A DNA stretch of 6,824 bases, from the NCBI GenBank assembly GCA_913052075.1, contig CAJXDD010000164.1, positions 1-6,824 of the forward strand, in the 5' to 3' direction. The stretch's first letter is position 1. Each line of letters opens with the position of its first letter. This document shows positions 5,482-6,824 of this stretch, piece by piece. The stretch comes from UBA9926 sp913052075. GTDB taxonomy: Bacteria > Pseudomonadota > Gammaproteobacteria > Pseudomonadales > Azotimanducaceae. Both the position numbers and the translations under genes were made by a program. The notes beneath the pieces are model-generated. The model worked only from the letters and a program-made list of their open reading frames with translations. It ran no database searches and had not been told where the DNA came from.

Positions 5482-6573
5482 ATGATAATCCCCAAGGTCC
5501 CTGAGGAGTTTACAGCAGATTGGCTCAATGAGGCCCTGGCCTCAAAACTAGGCGATGCCAAAGTGCAAAATGTGGACGCAAAACCATCTAATGTCCCGGG
5601 GCAAACGGCCGAGATCGCGTTTTTAGATGTGACCTATAGTCACCCCGAATGCGAGCTACCCACAAGCATTGTAGCCAAATACACGAGTCAGAACCCTCAG
5701 GTGATCACAGATATCATCGCCAATTACGATCAGTACCGCCGTGAAACTTCGTTTTATACCGAGTTCCCTGAGGTGGGAATCGCTACACCCGAATGCGTTT
5801 ATGTTGACTACGATCGAGGTAAGCAGGAGTTTGTTCTCCTGCTTGCAAACTTATCCCCCGCCGAATCGCCCTCTTGGGCGATAAGCGATGCCCAGGTGGC
5901 AGTGGCGGTTAGTGCGCTGCCAGGGCTTCACGCCAAGTGGTGGCAAGACCCAATTCTTCGAGAGAAGGACTGGATTGTTCAGTTTGATAACAGAGATTTT
6001 TTTGCCGCCGCGTATGGTGCTGCCCATATGGTGGCTCCGATCATCAATGACCTTTACGACGATGTTGAACCGACTCAGCGGGCCATGGCAGTGATGGCTG
6101 AAAAACTTGATGCGATGCTCGCTTGGACTGCCACCAGACCATTCACTTTTGTGCATGGCGATTACCACGCCAAGCAAATGTTTTTTCCAACCGATGCGGG
6201 GGGAGAATTTGCAGTTATTGACTGGCAGTTCCCGTATGTCGCGCAAGGCGCGTGGGATGTCTCGCGCATCATAGGTCTCGGGCTAGCCGATGAGGAGCGG
6301 CGTGCGCAAATGGAGGGGCTCGTTGCAGGATATTACTCAGCGCTCGTTGATCGAGGTGTAACCGACTACAGTCGAGAAGAGCTCAATATAGATATCAGCT
6401 TTGGACTGGCCGTGAGCCAGATGACCATGGTAATCGCGTCCGCGCAAACGGATATTACTTTGGTTGAGAGGGAATGCTCTGAGCTGGGTGTGGATTGGCA
6501 AGACATGATGATGTATCGGACTCAGAATGCGATGCTCGAATGGAATACTCTGGAGTTGCTTGAAAGCATTTAA
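5482..6573 (+). CDS. APH/CHK-like phosphotransferase family protein
   Basis: This 363-residue cytoplasmic protein has the aminoglycoside-phosphotransferase/choline-kinase-like fold, close in layout to the 'phosphotransferase family' and ecdysteroid-kinase-like groups. The N-lobe has the likely ATP-binding lysine in SIVAKYTSQ (Lys66) and the matching helix glutamate in YRRETSFYTEF (Glu88). The linker between the lobes is FVLLLANLSPAESPSWA (about 117-133). The C-lobe has the catalytic loop FVHGDYHAKQMFF (His225, Asp227) and the metal-binding VIDWQFP (Asp247), followed by the usual helical region GAWDVSRIIGLGL. Members transfer phosphate from ATP to hydroxyl groups of small molecules; this substrate is unknown. 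The catalytic-loop Asn of HGDxxxxN is Gln232 here. AGG about 9 bases before ATG 5482 (GGCGAGGC) is an acceptable ribosome binding site. A strong terminator follows the stop by 65 bases. Resistance to aminoglycosides should not be inferred from the fold. Confidence 0.92.
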   Translation: MIIPKVPEEFTADWLNEALASKLGDAKVQNVDAKPSNVPGQTAEIAFLDVTYSHPECELPTSIVAKYTSQNPQVITDIIANYDQYRRETSFYTEFPEVGIATPECVYVDYDRGKQEFVLLLANLSPAESPSWAISDAQVAVAVSALPGLHAKWWQDPILREKDWIVQFDNRDFFAAAYGAAHMVAPIINDLYDDVEPTQRAMAVMAEKLDAMLAWTATRPFTFVHGDYHAKQMFFPTDAGGEFAVIDWQFPYVAQGAWDVSRIIGLGLADEERRAQMEGLVAGYYSALVDRGVTDYSREELNIDISFGLAVSQMTMVIASAQTDITLVERECSELGVDWQDMMMYRTQNAMLEWNTLELLESI

Positions 6574-6638
6574 TTGAAGGTTGGCCCCAGCTGGCTTGGC
6601 AAACAGAGGACAGCAAAGAGACTATTAGTTTGCAAATT

Positions 6639-6665
6639 AAAACGGCGCCAGCAGGCGCCGTTTTT
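6639..6665. terminator. Bidirectional intrinsic terminator between convergent genes
   Basis: An 11-bp perfect stem (6639-6649 with 6654-6664) with core CGGCGCC closes the 4-base loop AGCA. It is flanked by AAAA on the left and TTTTT on the right, so either strand gives a hairpin followed by a U run. It ends the phosphotransferase transcript and, on the other strand, lies 14 bases beyond the stop of the cold shock gene. Confidence 0.92.
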
Positions 6666-6678
6666 GATTGAGTGCTGA

Positions 6679-6824
6679 CTAGTTTATGATCTCGAGACCA
6701 GTTGCAGAAGTACGTCCGCGCTCGCTTGATAGGCTGAAGCTGAGTTGCTGACCGTCTTTCAGACCGTCCAGGCCTGAGCTGTGTACCGCAGTAATGTGCA
6801 CAAAGATGTCTTTGTCGCCTGAGT
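6679..6824 (-). CDS. Cold shock protein, CspA family (C-terminal 47 residues; start outside the window)
   Basis: Reading the - strand from the right edge gives 47 residues ending at TAG (6679-6681). The frame starts SGDKDIFVHITAVHSSGLDG and closes with the family's ERGRTSATGLEIIN. DIFVH is the RNP2 nucleic-acid-binding motif of the cold shock domain, and GLDGLKDGQQLSF followed by RGRTSA is its fourth and fifth strand pattern. Full CspA proteins are about 67-70 residues, so roughly the first 20, including RNP1, lie beyond the window. The protein ends right after the fold, so no additional C-terminal domain is fused. CspA proteins bind single-stranded RNA and DNA and act as RNA chaperones; whether this copy is cold-induced cannot be judged without its 5' leader. 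The frame is truncated and too short for a usual ORF cutoff, but the identity is clear. Confidence 0.92.
   Translation of the reverse strand, partial: SGDKDIFVHITAVHSSGLDGLKDGQQLSFSLSSERGRTSATGLEIIN

Noticed and set aside
5851..6246. 131-codon - strand frame inside the phosphotransferase gene
   Set aside because: It is a shadow opposite the conserved kinase motifs, with composition typical of antisense reading.

Overview
The window looks like bacterial chromosomal DNA of fairly balanced base composition. It probably comes from a Gram-negative proteobacterium, perhaps a marine or aquatic gammaproteobacterium. The grounds are exported proteins with Sec and lipobox-type signal peptides, a CspA-type cold shock protein, GC-rich hairpin terminators with T tracts, and a mix of small SnoaL/ABM proteins with an APH-like phosphotransferase. 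The lineage is an inference from gene content; no rRNA or marker gene is present to confirm it.

Layout, left to right. (1) Positions 2-220 hold the C-terminal end of an unrecognised + strand gene, closed by a strong intrinsic terminator (240-270). (2) Positions 296-1861 encode an exported amidohydrolase of the D-aminoacylase type. It faces, tail to tail, an exported PQQ-type glucose/sorbosone dehydrogenase-like lipoprotein on the - strand (2009-3427, possibly starting as far out as 3520). (3) A roughly 0.4-0.5 kb divergent gap follows. It holds one doubtful 74-codon frame and a candidate promoter. (4) The next four genes are all on the + strand but loosely spaced: an ABM-fold protein (3917-4273), a SnoaL/NTF2-like protein (4486-4848), a small lipoprotein of unknown function (4935-5237) and an APH/CHK-type phosphotransferase (5482-6573). 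(5) A strong hairpin (6639-6665), able to work in both directions, separates the phosphotransferase from the C-terminal 47 residues of a cold shock protein on the - strand (6679-6824), which runs off the window.

How the genes work together: the first two complete genes both encode envelope-located catabolic-type enzymes, but they are convergent and share no visible pathway. The + strand group of ABM, SnoaL, lipoprotein and phosphotransferase could act on small organic molecules. The gaps of 86 to 244 bases between them argue against a tight operon. I see no mobile element, CRISPR array, tRNA, rRNA, phage gene or toxin-antitoxin pair, and no convincing undescribed multi-gene system. The points most worth checking are substitutions at positions normally conserved in three of the enzymes: Asp at the D-aminoacylase Cys ligand, Gln at the APH catalytic-loop Asn, and Arg at the HGSWNR His.
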